Shown piece by piece: positions 12,236-24,930 of a stretch of 64,000 bases of DNA (the stretch's first letter is position 1; each line of letters starts with the position of its first letter). The stretch is taken from positions 45,953,001 to 46,017,000 of the forward strand of contig CP142451.1 in the NCBI GenBank assembly GCA_038049695.1, given 5' to 3'. The stretch comes from Cinnamomum chago (lineage: Eukaryota > Streptophyta > Magnoliopsida > Laurales > Lauraceae). Both the position numbers and the translations under genes were made by a program. Below the pieces are notes generated by a model that saw nothing but the letters and a program-made list of their open reading frames with translations, made no database searches and had not been told where the DNA came from.

Positions 12236-15200
12236 TGTCAAACCCCATCCCAGATTAGCTCGATTAGTGTTAATTAAGTGAGTGTTTAGTTTTTAAGAGG
12301 TTTTAGTATTCATCGGATTAGAATAGTTGTTTTAGACTTGGAACTAGTTTTGGGAATTTTGAGAGCGTTGGTTGAGTCAGACATGCTCAGGGAGGCCTGA
12401 GTGCATGTGTAAGCTTTGAGAGGTTGATCATGATTTTCTGCTTTGTTTGTAATTTTGAATTACCTTGAATAGTTTTATTATTTCCTACGATTTTCGTATT
12501 TTAATCGTCAGTGTTTGAAACCCAGAAATCTGTGTTTTTGGCCAAAAGGGGTAGGATTTGTCTTTTACACCCAAATCTGGACACGATTTTTGAAATCTCG
12601 AAACCATGTCAAAAATATACTTTTTGGAAACTAGATTTTTCAAGGATCATTTTATCCTTCTTCGTCAACCTTGTCCGGAGCCCGCAAGAACATGTTCTAG
12701 CCGATTGAAATTCCAGACATGATGGGACCCACACCTTCACTCAAGCCAAATAAGCCCTTTTCTTCCCTCACTCTCACTCATTCACGCCATTCTCATATTG
12801 GGTCTCCAACGTGCAGTGCTAGGAAGGTCTCATTCTTCCTCTTTTTCTCTCCATTTTCTCTTCCTTGTAACTCAACCATTTGGACTTGGATTGAAGCTTA
12901 GATCTCACCATCTTCTTCCTCTCCTTCCAACCTTTCCATTGGACCTATTTGTTGGACATTTGTAGCAAGACAAGCTCTTCTTCTTCTTCCTTCCTTCTTG
13001 TTGGTCATTTCTAGGTAAGAGCTTCAATCATCTCTTCAATGGAGTTCTTTTTAGCTCTTATAGACCTTGTTTTACACGTTTGCAAACCCTCTTTCTAAAT
13101 GGGTTCTTTGTTTTTCAAATGTTAGGGTTTTGAAGTTCTTTTTGGGATTCTTGTAGATTTTGGCTCAACTCCTTGATAGGATCCTTGAGAAGGTTGGATT
13201 TGTGCATTTTGAACTAAGGCAAGTTATCCTTTTCAGTTTTCTTGATGAATGATTAAGTATGGATTTCATTTTAGCCCCAAATTGTGATTCTTAGGTTTGA
13301 TTTTTGTATTCATAGCAATGTGATGCTTTATTTTGGAAATCGACTTTTAACTTGCATTTATATGTTTTAGCATAGTTTGAATGCCTTTGTTTAGCTCAAG
13401 TCTCATTTTGAATGGTTTTCTATTTGGTTGGAGAAGACAGTGCCTGAATCTGCAACTGAAATGGTCTTCCTCGAGTTGGCGGTCAGCTAGTGGTCACCTC
13501 GGCAGCTAGCCGAATGGTGATCGGTGGCTAACCGACCCAGTTTCGGTTAGAAATACATAACGTTGAAGGTTGCAGGTAACCCTGGCTGCTAGCGGAAAAT
13601 CTGACCACGGCTAACCGCCAAGTCGCCAAAATTTCGCGGTTAGAAACACATAAGCCTGTAGCTGACTAGGATCTGGCGGTCAACTAGTGGTCAGCTGGCG
13701 GCTAACCGACATGCACCTCCACGGCTTGCTGACAGGTGACCGAGCAAGTTTCAGTTACTTTTTCAGAAGCAGCAAGTTTTCTATCTGTCTCAGCGGTTAG
13801 CTGGCGGCTAGCCGACCTCCATTTCTGCTGCTAGCCGATAGGTGACCATGAGCTAACCGAATTTTTAGTTATAGTTTGTTTTTGTTGGATTTTCTTGGGG
13901 AATGAGAACCAGAATATATTTAAGGGCTTTTAGCTTGATATTGTGCACTTGGAACTCAAAATGTCTCTTAGCCTCGAGAGCACCAAATCCGTTTCATCAC
14001 GACATTTGGGTTATCAAATACATGAGGGTCAAATGAAGGGCCTTATATATACTTGATAAACTTGTTTAAATTCCCAGTTTTGACAGGACAAATATTATTT
14101 CGTACACGTTTTGATTTACAAGCTTCAGTCATGTTTTGAACTGATTCAAGGACCATTAAGGGGATCACTTCTTAAGTTCAGTTTTGCTATAGCCTATGCT
14201 ATTTCTGATCAGTTCTGCTTTGACCAGTTTTGATAAGTGATTTCCCTATTTTCAATATGTTTTGTATACGTTAGCCCTGTTTTGTGCATTCATGACTTAT
14301 GAATAATAACACTGAGCTTGGACTGCTCTTTCAGTCTGATCCACTGTCTGGGGGTCCTTAAACACTTGGACTTTCTACAGATTAATCGTTTATTATTTAT
14401 ATACATCCTGTTCTGGCCGGTAATGCGGCCGGTACCAGCCTACCTTTCTGGTACGGGCCTACCTTTCTGGTACGGGATCCTGTTTTGTTCTGTTCTGCTT
14501 ACTCTTTTCATTGTATATGATAAAGAAAGGATGGGTTCAATGTGAGATTATCTATTCATGATGTTATAAGTATCTATACTAGTTTTACTTATTTGAAACG
14601 TATATTAGTTCTGTAATTGTTTTAAATTCAATAAATATTTTCAATAATGTTCCTCCTCTTTATAAATGTTTTAAATACTTGTCTAAATTGATTTCTTGCC
14701 AAACCATCGTGTTTGATCCTTGTATTTTGGTGCTTAGGTACATGCATCCTTGCCCTCGAGGAGGAGTGTCCTTAGGAGGCTGTTGAGCCACCCCCAGCTC
14801 GTGGCAACCTGATGATGTCATCTAGATGTCGGGAGGATCCTTGAGACGCTCATTGTTTTGATGAGGGATTTACCTTTTTATGATTTTGGGAATGTACTGG
14901 CCTTTGTTGGCCTCTTTTGGGATGTCTCTTAACAATACACTTTTATTAACTTTGAACTTGAAAGTAATTGGGAATCGTCCTGTTTATATTTCTCTCTCTG
15001 AATTGCTTGACTTGATTATTTCAATTATATATATGTGATTTTTATATCACATGTTTTTGTCTTGTTGTAATTTGCTACACGCTTCCGTAACTATTGTATG
15101 TGAGAGTTTGTCTTGTGTCCTTGGAATCCTCACCGCGGGAAACTGTGGGAAATTATTGTTAGAAATTTTGTGTATTGCAATTTGATGGATGCATTATCAT

Positions 15201-16951
15201 ATTAGCACCATTTGAATTTTCACACATGCATTGATTTTGAAAATCTTGAAATCTTGAATTTTACATGCATTATTTTTAAGATTTGTAAAAGTATTGAGTT
15301 ATGCATGTTTTGTTTTTAAACTTCGATGCAATTAGATTTGAAAAGAAGTTTTATGAATCAAGCAAGCCTATGAGTTTTAAATCTTTCAAATCTTTTTAGG
15401 CTTTTTATGTTTCATGTTTTTAAACCACTTAGTTTGATTTAAAACATGTTTTCAAGCTTGATTCATTGGCCCAAAAGTTCCCACTTGAAAAGACTTTGAA
15501 ATATGCAAAATTTGGGAATTTTGGTCCCAGGGGGTCGACCTGCAGTGTGGCCGGTCGACCGGCCCAAGGGACCCGGTCGACCGGCCACACTGCGCGGTCG
15601 ACCAGGGCAAAGAGCCGTTGGCTTTTCCAACGGTCATTTTTCTGACCGTTTACGACCAGGTCGACCGGGCACTCGCAGAAACCCACTTTTTGGGTATAAA
15701 ATGAAGTTCATTCCTTTTCAAAAGTTGGAGATTTTCAAGACTCTTTTGAGGTGTTTTGAGACAAAGAAAAGGGGATGAACTAAGAGAGATCAAGGGGTCA
15801 TTAGTGAAGCTAAAGCTTGGATCAATGAAGTTAAATCTCTAAGTAAGCTTTACTTTTTATTAATCATATGTTATATGCTTTGTTTAAATTATTGGTAAAT
15901 TAATTTTAGCATTATAACTAGGATGTGTTGAATCCATTCTTTTTCTAATATTTGATTTATGTTGGATTGGATTCTTCACCCTTGATTTCAAACCAAGTTA
16001 TTTTAAAATCTTCTTTAATCATGCTTAGCTAAAATCCTTGATTTCTTTTAAAGCATGATTCATTTTCTTGGTTGAGTCTTTATTTGTTGTTTTCATTCAT
16101 TTGAACTTTAGTTAAATTAATTTTTGAAAACAACATTGCATATGCATCACATGTTCTAAGTCAATAAATTCCATACAACTTGTGAGTTCTTGATTTTCAT
16201 GTCATTAACAAGTTGATATTCATACATGTGATTTGCATTAAACTTCAATCAAATCTTTTATGTGCCTTAAACTTTGAAATGCTTTAAGCATATATTAATT
16301 GAACTTTGTTTTTAACTTGATTGAAGTTATCACACACACACACATCATGAGCATACACATTTGCATTCATATAGTGTTTGTGTGAGTTTTTTTTTCCACT
16401 TTCATATTAGCCTATTTAAGAGGCAATTCCATTGAGCTTAAATTGTATCTCTTAGAGTGTTCTTGTATAGACACCTTCTTAGAGAAAACTTTCATTTGTA
16501 AAGGTTATTGCTTAGCCTTAGTAAAGCACATTGTAAAGGTTATTGCTTAGCCTAGAAAAACATCTTGTAAAGGTTGTTGTTGAGCCTAGAAAAACAACAT
16601 TGTATAGGTTATTGCTTAGCCTATTGAAAAGCATAGTTAGTGGAAATCCGGTGGGGTGATTAGATCACAAGCCGGTAGTGGATGTAGGCATTGAGGTCGA
16701 ACCACTATAAATCTTTGTGTAGTGGTGTTTGCTTTGTGGTGATTCTTTTTAGCTTCCGCATCTTGTTTGTTTATCATCACTTGTGACTAGTTTATTTTTA
16801 AGGAGTTAAAATTTGTCATAATTGGTCACTTATTGTAGCTCACCCTATTCACCCCCCCTCTAGGGTTAGGATCCCAGGACTTTCAATTATTGCCATTAAT
16901 TGAATGGCAAACTTGTCGTGGGGCCCGGACTCCCAGTCCAGGGTCGCGACA
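12236..16951 (+). mobile_element. Solo Tekay-type Ty3 LTR
   Basis: Starts TGTCAAACCCC and ends GGGTCGCGACA. It is flanked by a perfect target duplication GTTTA (12231-12235 and 16952-16956). It is about 2.98 kb once the nested LTR at 15157-16885 is removed. It shares with LTRs A, B and C the promoter block GGAAACTAGAT (about 12628), a CT-rich leader, and the later phrase CATCGTGTTTGATCC (14706). It carries a GC-rich cluster of GGCTAGCC and GGTTAGC-type words at 13440-13870. No internal domain is present, as expected after LTR-LTR recombination. Confidence 0.88.
15157..16885 (+). mobile_element. Solo LTR-N nested in the Ty3 LTR
   Basis: Starts TGTTAGAAATT and ends GGACTTTCA, with the target duplication ATTAT at 15152-15156 and 16886-16890. 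It contains five GTCGAC words at 15530-15665, including the 16-bp palindrome GGCCGGTCGACCGGCC, an inverted repeat AACGGTCA/TGACCGTT, and a TATA box (TATAAAATG, near 15693) just downstream. Four tandem TTGCTTAGCC units follow near 16500-16625. About 1.73 kb, the full length of the family. Confidence 0.92.
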
Positions 16952-16956
16952 GTTTA

Positions 16957-18115
16957 CTTGCTCAGTTTTCCTAATGTAATGTTTGACGTTACAAGAGACT
17001 CCACCTTTATCAATACCTCGAAGACTGGGGCGGTTGAAGAGACTGTCCTAGGAGTAGGTGAGTGGTATATAGCTGGGATTGTATAATGGTATAGGAAAGA
17101 AAGCTCATCACAGAAGAAGTGTTCCGTGGTAGAACTTTATGGAAAAGTTATGATGGTGGAATGATGAGTTTATGAAAGAATTGTGTAAATAAAACTCCTC
17201 TCCATAAAATCTAAAGACGATTGAGCTGTAAATATTGTAAGACTTCATATGCTCTGTTATATTATGCTATGTATATATAAAAGTTCTGTTATTGTTTCAT
17301 ATGCTACTATAGGGAAATATTTGAAAATCTCAGATTAAGCTCACCCGTGATATCTTGTGGTATAGCGTGGGGTTAAACATATACCAAGTTGAAATGACTT
17401 CAACTCCTACACCAGTTGCATCATGAAATTGGAACTATTAAGGAAACCTAGTTTTGAGATGTGACAAATGGACGTATTGTAGGATCTCTATTTACATTGA
17501 TGAGTAATGGACTTCGTATCAATGCACTATTTGCCTAGTTTCCTTGTCATTGTTACTCTATTTGATGCTTATTGTCTTTACTCTATTTGATGCATTTAAC
17601 CTATGTTTTGTATATATTGTCTTGTCAAATATTTTTCTTTGACCTTTATTAACCTTGGTGGTGTTGGTGAATTCCCTTCAGATACCCCAGAGGGTGAGGT
17701 GTTCCTTGAGACGAAAGGGAAAAATTTTAAATGGGTAGCTGGTGATGCAGCTGATCACTTAGCGGCTTGAGCGCAACACTTCTTTAGTGTTCTTAAGTAC
17801 ATTCGATGGTTTTCCCTTGCAGGTAAACCACCGAATGCATTGCCTTGTGCATTCTGCAGTTTGCCTAGATAGGCTAACCACCGAGTGCATTGCAACACTC
17901 AGCTATGGCAAGTTTGAGGTCTGTTTGGAGGTTTTTCCTTAGCCATTTCCCAAGGTAATTCAAAGGCAGTTCTAGCATGTAATTAGGGCCTCAAATTAGC
18001 ATCAAATCCCCATCTAATTACCACCATTGATCTATCTAAATAGATGAGTAATCTATCGTAGAGTTGAATTTAGACAATTTATCACCATTTCAAGTGAATT
18101 AAAATTTTGTTGGTT
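16957..18115. other. Unassigned stretch with one hairpin
   Basis: No gene is recognised. The inverted repeat CATTCGATGGTTT (17800-17812) and AAACCACCGAATG (17825-17837) has one mismatch, with a 12-nt loop. It is followed by related ACCACCGAGTGCATT words. This looks like the palindrome clusters in the surrounding LTRs, so the stretch may be part of a decayed LTR, but I found no ends. Confidence 0.35.
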
Positions 18116-18120
18116 CTTTC

Positions 18121-20246
18121 TGTAAGACCCCAACACGTTAATCACATCATTAATGCTAATTAATTATGTTGTTAGCTTGCCAAGTGGGTTTATTTATTAA
18201 TTAACTTACTTTATGGTTTAGTAATAGCTTTGGAAAGTTTTAAGAGCCTTTGAATCTAGTTTGAGGCCTATCAGGTCATATTTGTAATTTAACATAAGAT
18301 TAGGAAGTTATTTGTAAATTCTGTAAAATTCTTTTCTTGAGCTCATTTGGTAGAGGACATCGTACCCAACAACTTTTATGTTTAGTCTGTGGTCATTCGA
18401 AGCCCCAAGACCCTTCATTTCACGATTCTAGTATGTATAGGGGTAGAATGGTCATTTTTGAAAAATTGTGATTTTCTCGGAATCTCAAATCATGTTATGC
18501 TTGTGCTTGTTGGAAGTTATATTTAAATTTGAACAACTCGTTTTCTTTGACTTTTACGATCAGTGGCCCATAAAGCCCTAAAATTAGCGACGCAAGAACT
18601 TTAAGCTGATAAAGCGCACAATCCCTTCCTCCCTCATTTCATCTTCTTTCTCTCAATTCCAACTCGTCCTAGCTCTGCAACAGCTAGGAATACTCCCTCT
18701 TTCTATCATTCTTCTTGCTCCGAGCTCGCAGCCAGGCCACCAAATCACCAAACTCATGCCTGCAACAAGCTCCTGTCTTCTCTCTCTAGAGCCCATTTTT
18801 GTGCAAAGCCCATCTTGGTAACCCCTCCAACCACCTATTTCTTCAAAATCAGATACCCTACAGGTGACCAATCCTCTCCCCTCTCCTATGTTTCAAATTT
18901 GTAGCTCTTAGAGTCCCCAAATTTGAACATGCAAGCTTTGCCATCATCTCTTTCTCAATTTTCTATTTTTCAGGATATTTATGAGTGTATTTTTATCTAG
19001 GAGTTCCTAGCCACTTTGAGGAGTTTTAGAAGTTTCTTTGGAAGCTCTAGGACCCAAGGCCAGTGTTTATGGTGAATTTTAGTGCATGCATTCTAATTTT
19101 TAATAATTGTCAAATTCTACTCTATTTATGGTGAATTTTAGTGCATGCATTCTAGTTTTTAATAATTGTCAAATTCTACTCTATGTATGGTTATTGATCT
19201 TGTTTAATTTTATTTCTTTTTTTAATAGTGGTTGATTAGAAATTTAATTGGACAAAAAATATATGTTTGGACCCTCGAAACCCCTTCCAAGGATTTCCCC
19301 AAAATTCCCAGTCGAAAGGACCCCAAATAGCCCACTGTAGTGGATTGCCAGGAGTAGGATGTTGTCTCCTGATTGTCCACTAGTAAACATCGCGGTCAAC
19401 CTTGGGTAGCCAGTTGTCCGGTTGACCCTATTTTAGCCGGTTTTCAACTTTTTCAACCCCAAATGAGTTGCAATTCATTCCTACTCATGTTAGATGGATT
19501 TTTGACCTTCCAATTTATTTATAAAGCCATAACTATGCTTGGTTCTTTAGGTGAGAACCATACACCATGGACCTTTGATTTTTTATTTTTCTTAAGATCT
19601 TTAGAAACCCAATGGGGCTTTACCGTACCCCTCTTGTCGGCACCCAACTTAGCACTTAAACTCACCTTAATTCAAAGAAATTGATGGATTTTTTTGGAGT
19701 CATTTGAGATGACGGTCTTCCCCCTAGGCATGTGGCTGTATTTTGAAATTAGAGAGGCACATCATTAGGATTTTTTGGCGCCAAACACTTCTTCTCAGTA
19801 GTAAGAAACTTAATTATCTACGATTGAATCCTAAGCATACGCAAAGCCAAATCTTACTAACCCGACATGTTAATGGTAGACTGGATTTTAGGATAGGCTT
19901 GTAATGGTTCCTTGACTCCATTATATCGATCTATCTTGTTTGTATTGTTACTTGTCTCTTCGCATACGCGATGTATGCATCACTTATATGTTAGCGTGCT
20001 TCCATACACAGCCCTTCCGTACCTGCCCTGATATTATTATCTTTGTATCATGAGTCATGTTTGGGGTTTAGCGTGTAGTCATTGCCCTGCATCCTCCCCG
20101 GTCATCCGAATCCACTTTAGACCTTTCCTACTCATTCGAATTGGACCAATCCATGCCGAAATGTTGTCCGACTATCTAGAGACCCTAGGCTTGGTTCGTT
20201 TATTGTTTTAATCTCATTCTCTAGTCTTACTTGTCCTTGTCCATAC
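18121..20246 (+). mobile_element. Partial LTR (LTR-E), split by LTR-D
   Basis: Starts TGTAAGACCCC like the Ty3 LTRs. It has a CT-rich leader at 18600-18720 and weak GGTTGACC-type words near 19390-19440. It is interrupted at 20247 by LTR-D, whose left flank CATAC (20242-20246) would be the target duplication. The remainder would lie beyond the window. Assignment rests on the start, the leader and the position; homology to the other LTRs is weak. Confidence 0.55.
19066..19184. repeat. 59-bp tandem duplication
   Basis: Two nearly identical copies of a 59-bp unit beginning TTATGGTGAATTTTAGTGC. The unit start is displaced by exactly 59 bp (GGTGAA at 19071 and 19130), with one visible mismatch. 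It lies inside LTR-E. Confidence 0.9.
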
Positions 20247-21809
20247 TGTAATGCTCCAAATTCGAGCGCCTCGAATCTCGGGGCACTATGAGAAAGTATT
20301 CAAGAGAAACAGAAAATCCAATAATATAATCAAGTGTGAATCTCATATGAGCAAGTAAATGGACAAAGCTCTAAAAATTTTATTTTGCTTTAAGGAATTA
20401 CAAGGTACTTTCCGTAATTAAACTAACTATTCAATCCTAGGCCAACACGGCCAGCTACAAGAAAAGGAAAGAATAGAGATTTAAGTGATAGACGCCTCTC
20501 AATGCACCAACTGCATCATTCTCTGATTCCTGCGGCAACGGATCAACCGCCACGCAAACCACCAATCAAAGAAAGTGGAAAAGAATCCATTTGAAAATAC
20601 CAAGGATTGGGTCAGGCTCAATGAGCCAGGCAAATAGGCATGTTTAGATGGAAATACATTATATTAATAGATAGGGAAGAAGACCATATCTGATCACAAC
20701 TGTACCTGTGTGATTAGCATCTCGATAATAATATAAAATATCAAAGTGCAACAGAAATGGTGTAGAGTGTAGTGCATGAACGATAATCGAGATATTTATA
20801 TAACAGATGTTTGATACAACACATCAGGTAGATAAAAGAATCCATCATCATCCAGACATCATATAAACCATACAAGCACATCAGAGTCACCAGTAGCATA
20901 GATAACCTGAGGAAGTAACCTTACCATATCCGTAACCATCATATCCAGATCCAACCGTAACATTGTCGGCAGTTAAAGACAATAAACAATGACATCCACA
21001 ATACATAATAATTATACATCCATAAGAGCACAAAGGTATGTCCACAGTTGAAGTACAAGGGACGTGGGGGATCAAAGCCAGCCCATCGTCGTCGTCCCAA
21101 CAACCGTCGATGGACATCAACCATGGGGTCATAGGCACCCATCGCTGTCGTCTCCTCAAATAAGAGCGTACAAGAGTCCATCAATGCCCATAGCCAGAGC
21201 CAAGTCCCAGCTATTGGTCTTACGTGCTAGATCTACCTCAACACTCATCCATAGCCATGGTCAAGTCCCAGTCATTGGTCTTACGTTCTAGATCAACATC
21301 AATATCCATCCACATGTACCCGGTCCGAATGTCGGCGGTCTCGGTACCCGATCACCCATCAGTACTTATTGTACTCAACCACATCTCAATCTCTCAACGC
21401 TCAATGTGAGAACCCGACCCCTAATATCTTGGATTAGTGTTGTTTTAATTGTGGATTAGTTCTTTTAGCGGGATTAGTGGTTGTTGGGTTGAGTTTGTGA
21501 GCTAGAATGGTTTTTCTTCTAGTTTTGGGCTTTTGAGTGCTTTGGTAGCTTGTGGGGCCCTTTGGGGGTTCCCTTTTCGGCTTTGCATTTACTTGTGAGA
21601 TTTTTCCGATTTGTTTCGTATTGTGTTTTTGGCCCGTTGCATTCATCTTGAGGAATCCTACAACTTTCATGTTGATCCCATATCCATTTGAGAACCCGAA
21701 ACCCGATTTCTTGGCCTTGAGGGCAAAACAGTCTTTTCACACCAAATCTGTACCCAAAACTCGATATTCCCGAAACCCGCGAAACATATACTTTTTGGAA
21801 ACTAGATAT

Positions 21810-21840
21810 TTCGACGATCATTTCTTCCTTCTTCGTCGAA
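21810..21840. promoter_or_regulatory. Conserved inverted repeat upstream of TATA
   Basis: TTCGACGA (21810-21817) and TCGTCGAA (21833-21840) form perfect 8-bp arms about 80 bp before the TATA box. Equivalent copies occur in LTR-A (27558-27587, one mismatch), LTR-C (37575-37605, perfect) and LTR-B (about 42239-42270, perfect). Its role is unknown; a transcription-factor site is one possibility. Confidence 0.6.
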
Positions 21841-22778
21841 TCCATCCTAGGTCCCGAATTAGATGATTTCAGCCACCCAAGTTCTTTAAGTTGTGGGACC
21901 CAAACCTCACTTGTTTATAAAAGGAGACCCTTCCCCTTCCTCTTCCATTTTTCATTGTTTCAGCACAACCCTTTTGAGTCTAGGGTTTTCTTGCTTTCTC
22001 CTCTTCTTCTTGCTTCTCCATCTCCAAGCCACACCTAGAGCTCATCAATCAAGCAATAGAGATCATCATCTTCTTCCTCATCTTACAAGCTTTCCATTGG
22101 TATCATTTGTGAAGAGAACCCTCCATCACAAGGCTTCCATTGAGCTTACTCTTGCCATTAGAGGACCTTCCAAGTAAGTGATTCTTCCCATCTCCTAGAT
22201 TAGTGTTCCTCTAGCTCTTGAGAAGCTCCATTTGTATTATTGAAAGCTCTTTCATTTTCATTCTTTGTGTAACCCATTTTAGGGTTGTTTTTGGGGGTTT
22301 TTTATTGTAGCTTGGAAGTGAGCTTAAGAAGGGATTAGGAGCTTGGTTTGTGAGATTGGAACCCAAGGCAAGTGGTTGATTGGATCGTTTTGATTATTAA
22401 CATGTTTTGTGAGAAAATCTTGATTCATTAATGGTTTTGGTGATTTTAATAGTTGTCTTTAATATGATTAATATTGATTTCAAGATGTGCTTATTGATGA
22501 GTTATTTCTCCCTTGTTAATCTCTTGGAAATGTATGTATCATAGTGTCAAGATTTCAAATGGTTTCACATGAATGAGTTTTCTCCACTTTTGAGATTTAT
22601 TGTGAATGGAAAGGATGGAAATGGAGGAACTTGAAATGAGGAGCTCTTTAGCTCATTTTAATGTCTTGGAAACATGTGTTTAAGCCTCCTTATGTATAAT
22701 TCTATGTGATTGATTATATGTTGGAAGGAAAGGAAACAAAAAGGAAAAAAATCAAGTTCCCGGACCTGCACTGCGCCC

Positions 22779-22900
22779 AGGTCCGATCGATCGGACCTAC
22801 AGGCCGATCGATCGGCCTGTCTTTTAACAGTAGGCTTTTTGGGCCGATCGATCGGACCCTGTGCATTTCTGGTACAAAAATTTCGGCCGATCGATCGGAG
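22779..22900. repeat. CGATCGATCG palindrome cluster
   Basis: Four copies of CCGATCGATCGG. The first sits in a 20-bp perfect palindrome with AGGT/ACCT outer arms (22779-22798). The second sits in one with CAGG/CCTG outer arms. The outer arms differ between copies, but each pair stays complementary. The cluster is about 860 bp downstream of the TATA box. Confidence 0.9.
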
Positions 22901-24369
22901 GACACAGTTTGAGTCCAGTGAAATTTGATATTGGGTTTTTTTGGAAACCTTTGGGCTTTCTATGAGTCCTAGAGGTATATACCTTAGTGTTAAGACCAAT
23001 TGTATCCTAATCTAAGGTCTCTAAGACTAGGGAACTAAAAGAAAAGAATGGTGTTGATTAGACACTAATTCTTGGTTTTAGGTGGGACCCTGACTACCCT
23101 TTTTGGACCGTTTGGACCCAGTGTGAGAATGTCTTGAGCCGACACTCCTCAAGGTTGATTCGGTTGCATCGAAGTTCAATCCATTTCAATCTTGAACGGG
23201 ATGGAACGACGCGATATCTTCTTTATATCTAAACACAAGTCTATTTCCTTGGTTATCGCTAATTCTATTCCTTTCGATGACTGAATCGGTTGCTCGATGT
23301 TTCCGGATTAATGTCATGCCTAGGATGGACCATTTATAATCTTGATTCTTGCTTTTGTAACATCTAGTACTACCCATAAGCTCATTTTAAGTTTTGGAAG
23401 TAGTAAAAGTGCATAAGAAGCCCGGAATGTCTTTAAACTCAAGGAGTACCAAGTAATTGTTATAATCGACATACGGGACCCCTATTCACTTAAATAGATC
23501 TGGAAATCAATATTCTTCCCGAAATGGTATAGTGCATTATATTTCCTCATTTCCCGAGATTTGCATCACATGACTTGTTTCCCGAAAGCATTGAAGTTAC
23601 TCTAGTAACAGTTATTGTCCCGAAGTGCATTGCACCACATGATATGTTAGTGTGCCCTTGAGCACCCCCGTCTTGCCCGTTTGATTATGTATTTGTACTT
23701 GATTTACTTGCATTATCTCGATTGTATTTGACCTATGAGTCGGCACCACTAAGCTTGGATAACCTTGTTGGTCTGATCCACCGACTTGGAGATCCCCCGC
23801 TTGTCCCGCCAGCTGCAGCTTGGATCCCGCTACCCGGTTATTACTGTGGTCCCGTCCCGATACCCGGTTATTACCGTGGTCTTGTCCCGATACCTTAGAT
23901 TGCTACTGTGGTCCCCGATGCCCGGCTCGCTACCGTGGTCATGTATAGTATATGTATATGCATTCATGAGATCCCCTGTTTCTCCTCACCTCGAGTGACT
24001 GAGATCAGGGCCTAGTATATGTATATGTATTTATGAGATCCCCTATTTCTCCTCACCTCGAGTGACTGAGATCAGGGCCTAGTTATTGCTCTATCGCTTT
24101 AGTGATAGAGGACTTAGCTTCGTGTGGTTGCCATCTTGCCAGTTCCCGATTCCTTGGACACCCGACATGTTTTATATTGTTTACTTGCTTTCCGATAAAT
24201 GATTCGTTTCCTTTATGAAAGTTGTTATTTAAACAAGTGCTAATATTCTCCAATGTAAATTCAGTTATTATTATATTGTTTTCTGTTCTTTGTACCCGCA
24301 CATGTTTTAAATGAATGCCGGTTGGGTGAATAACCATGCTTTTACATATGTTCCATACGATCAATGATT

Positions 24370-24930
24370 TTGCTAGATTTATATGATTACACGTGTTTTA
24401 AAGGAATACCCGAATTGTTAAATACCCGTGCCTTGTTTTAAAGGACATTTGGTTTGTCAGATATCTATATTTATACATGTTTTTAAATGAATACCCGAAT
24501 TGTTAAATACCCATGCTTTGAAATATGTTTGAAATGACACTTGTTTTGCCAGATCACTATGTTTATACCGGTTTCAAATGAATATCCGATTTGTTAAATA
24601 TCCCTGCTTTGAGATATGTTTTAAATGAACACTAGTTTTGACAGATTGCTTTGGTTACACCGGTTTTAAATGAACACCCGGTTTGTTAAATATCCGTCTT
24701 TCCACATATGTTTCAAATGAACTTTGGTTTTGCCAGACTGCTATGGATACCTGATTTGTTGTATACTTGTGTTTTTACTTAAGTCTCAAATGAACGTTTG
24801 TTTTGTCAAACTACTATATTTATACATGTTTTAGACGAATACCCGATTGTCAAATATCTATGATTAGAGATGATGTAAATGAATACATGTTTTATTAGAT
24901 CTTCATGTTTTACCCATACTTGAAATGAAT
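24370..24930. repeat. Degenerate tandem repeat in the solo LTR
   Basis: Recurrent phrases of the form TGTTTTAAATGAATACCCG...TTGTTAAATA...GCCAGAT...CTATGTTTATAC occur about six times with a spacing of 60-120 bp. They diverge enough that the unit boundaries are uncertain. Confidence 0.55.

Noticed and set aside
21434..22177. Overlapping open frames on both strands near the solo LTR start
   Set aside because: They cover the LTR promoter and leader block that is homologous in LTRs A, B and C, where the frames are not kept.
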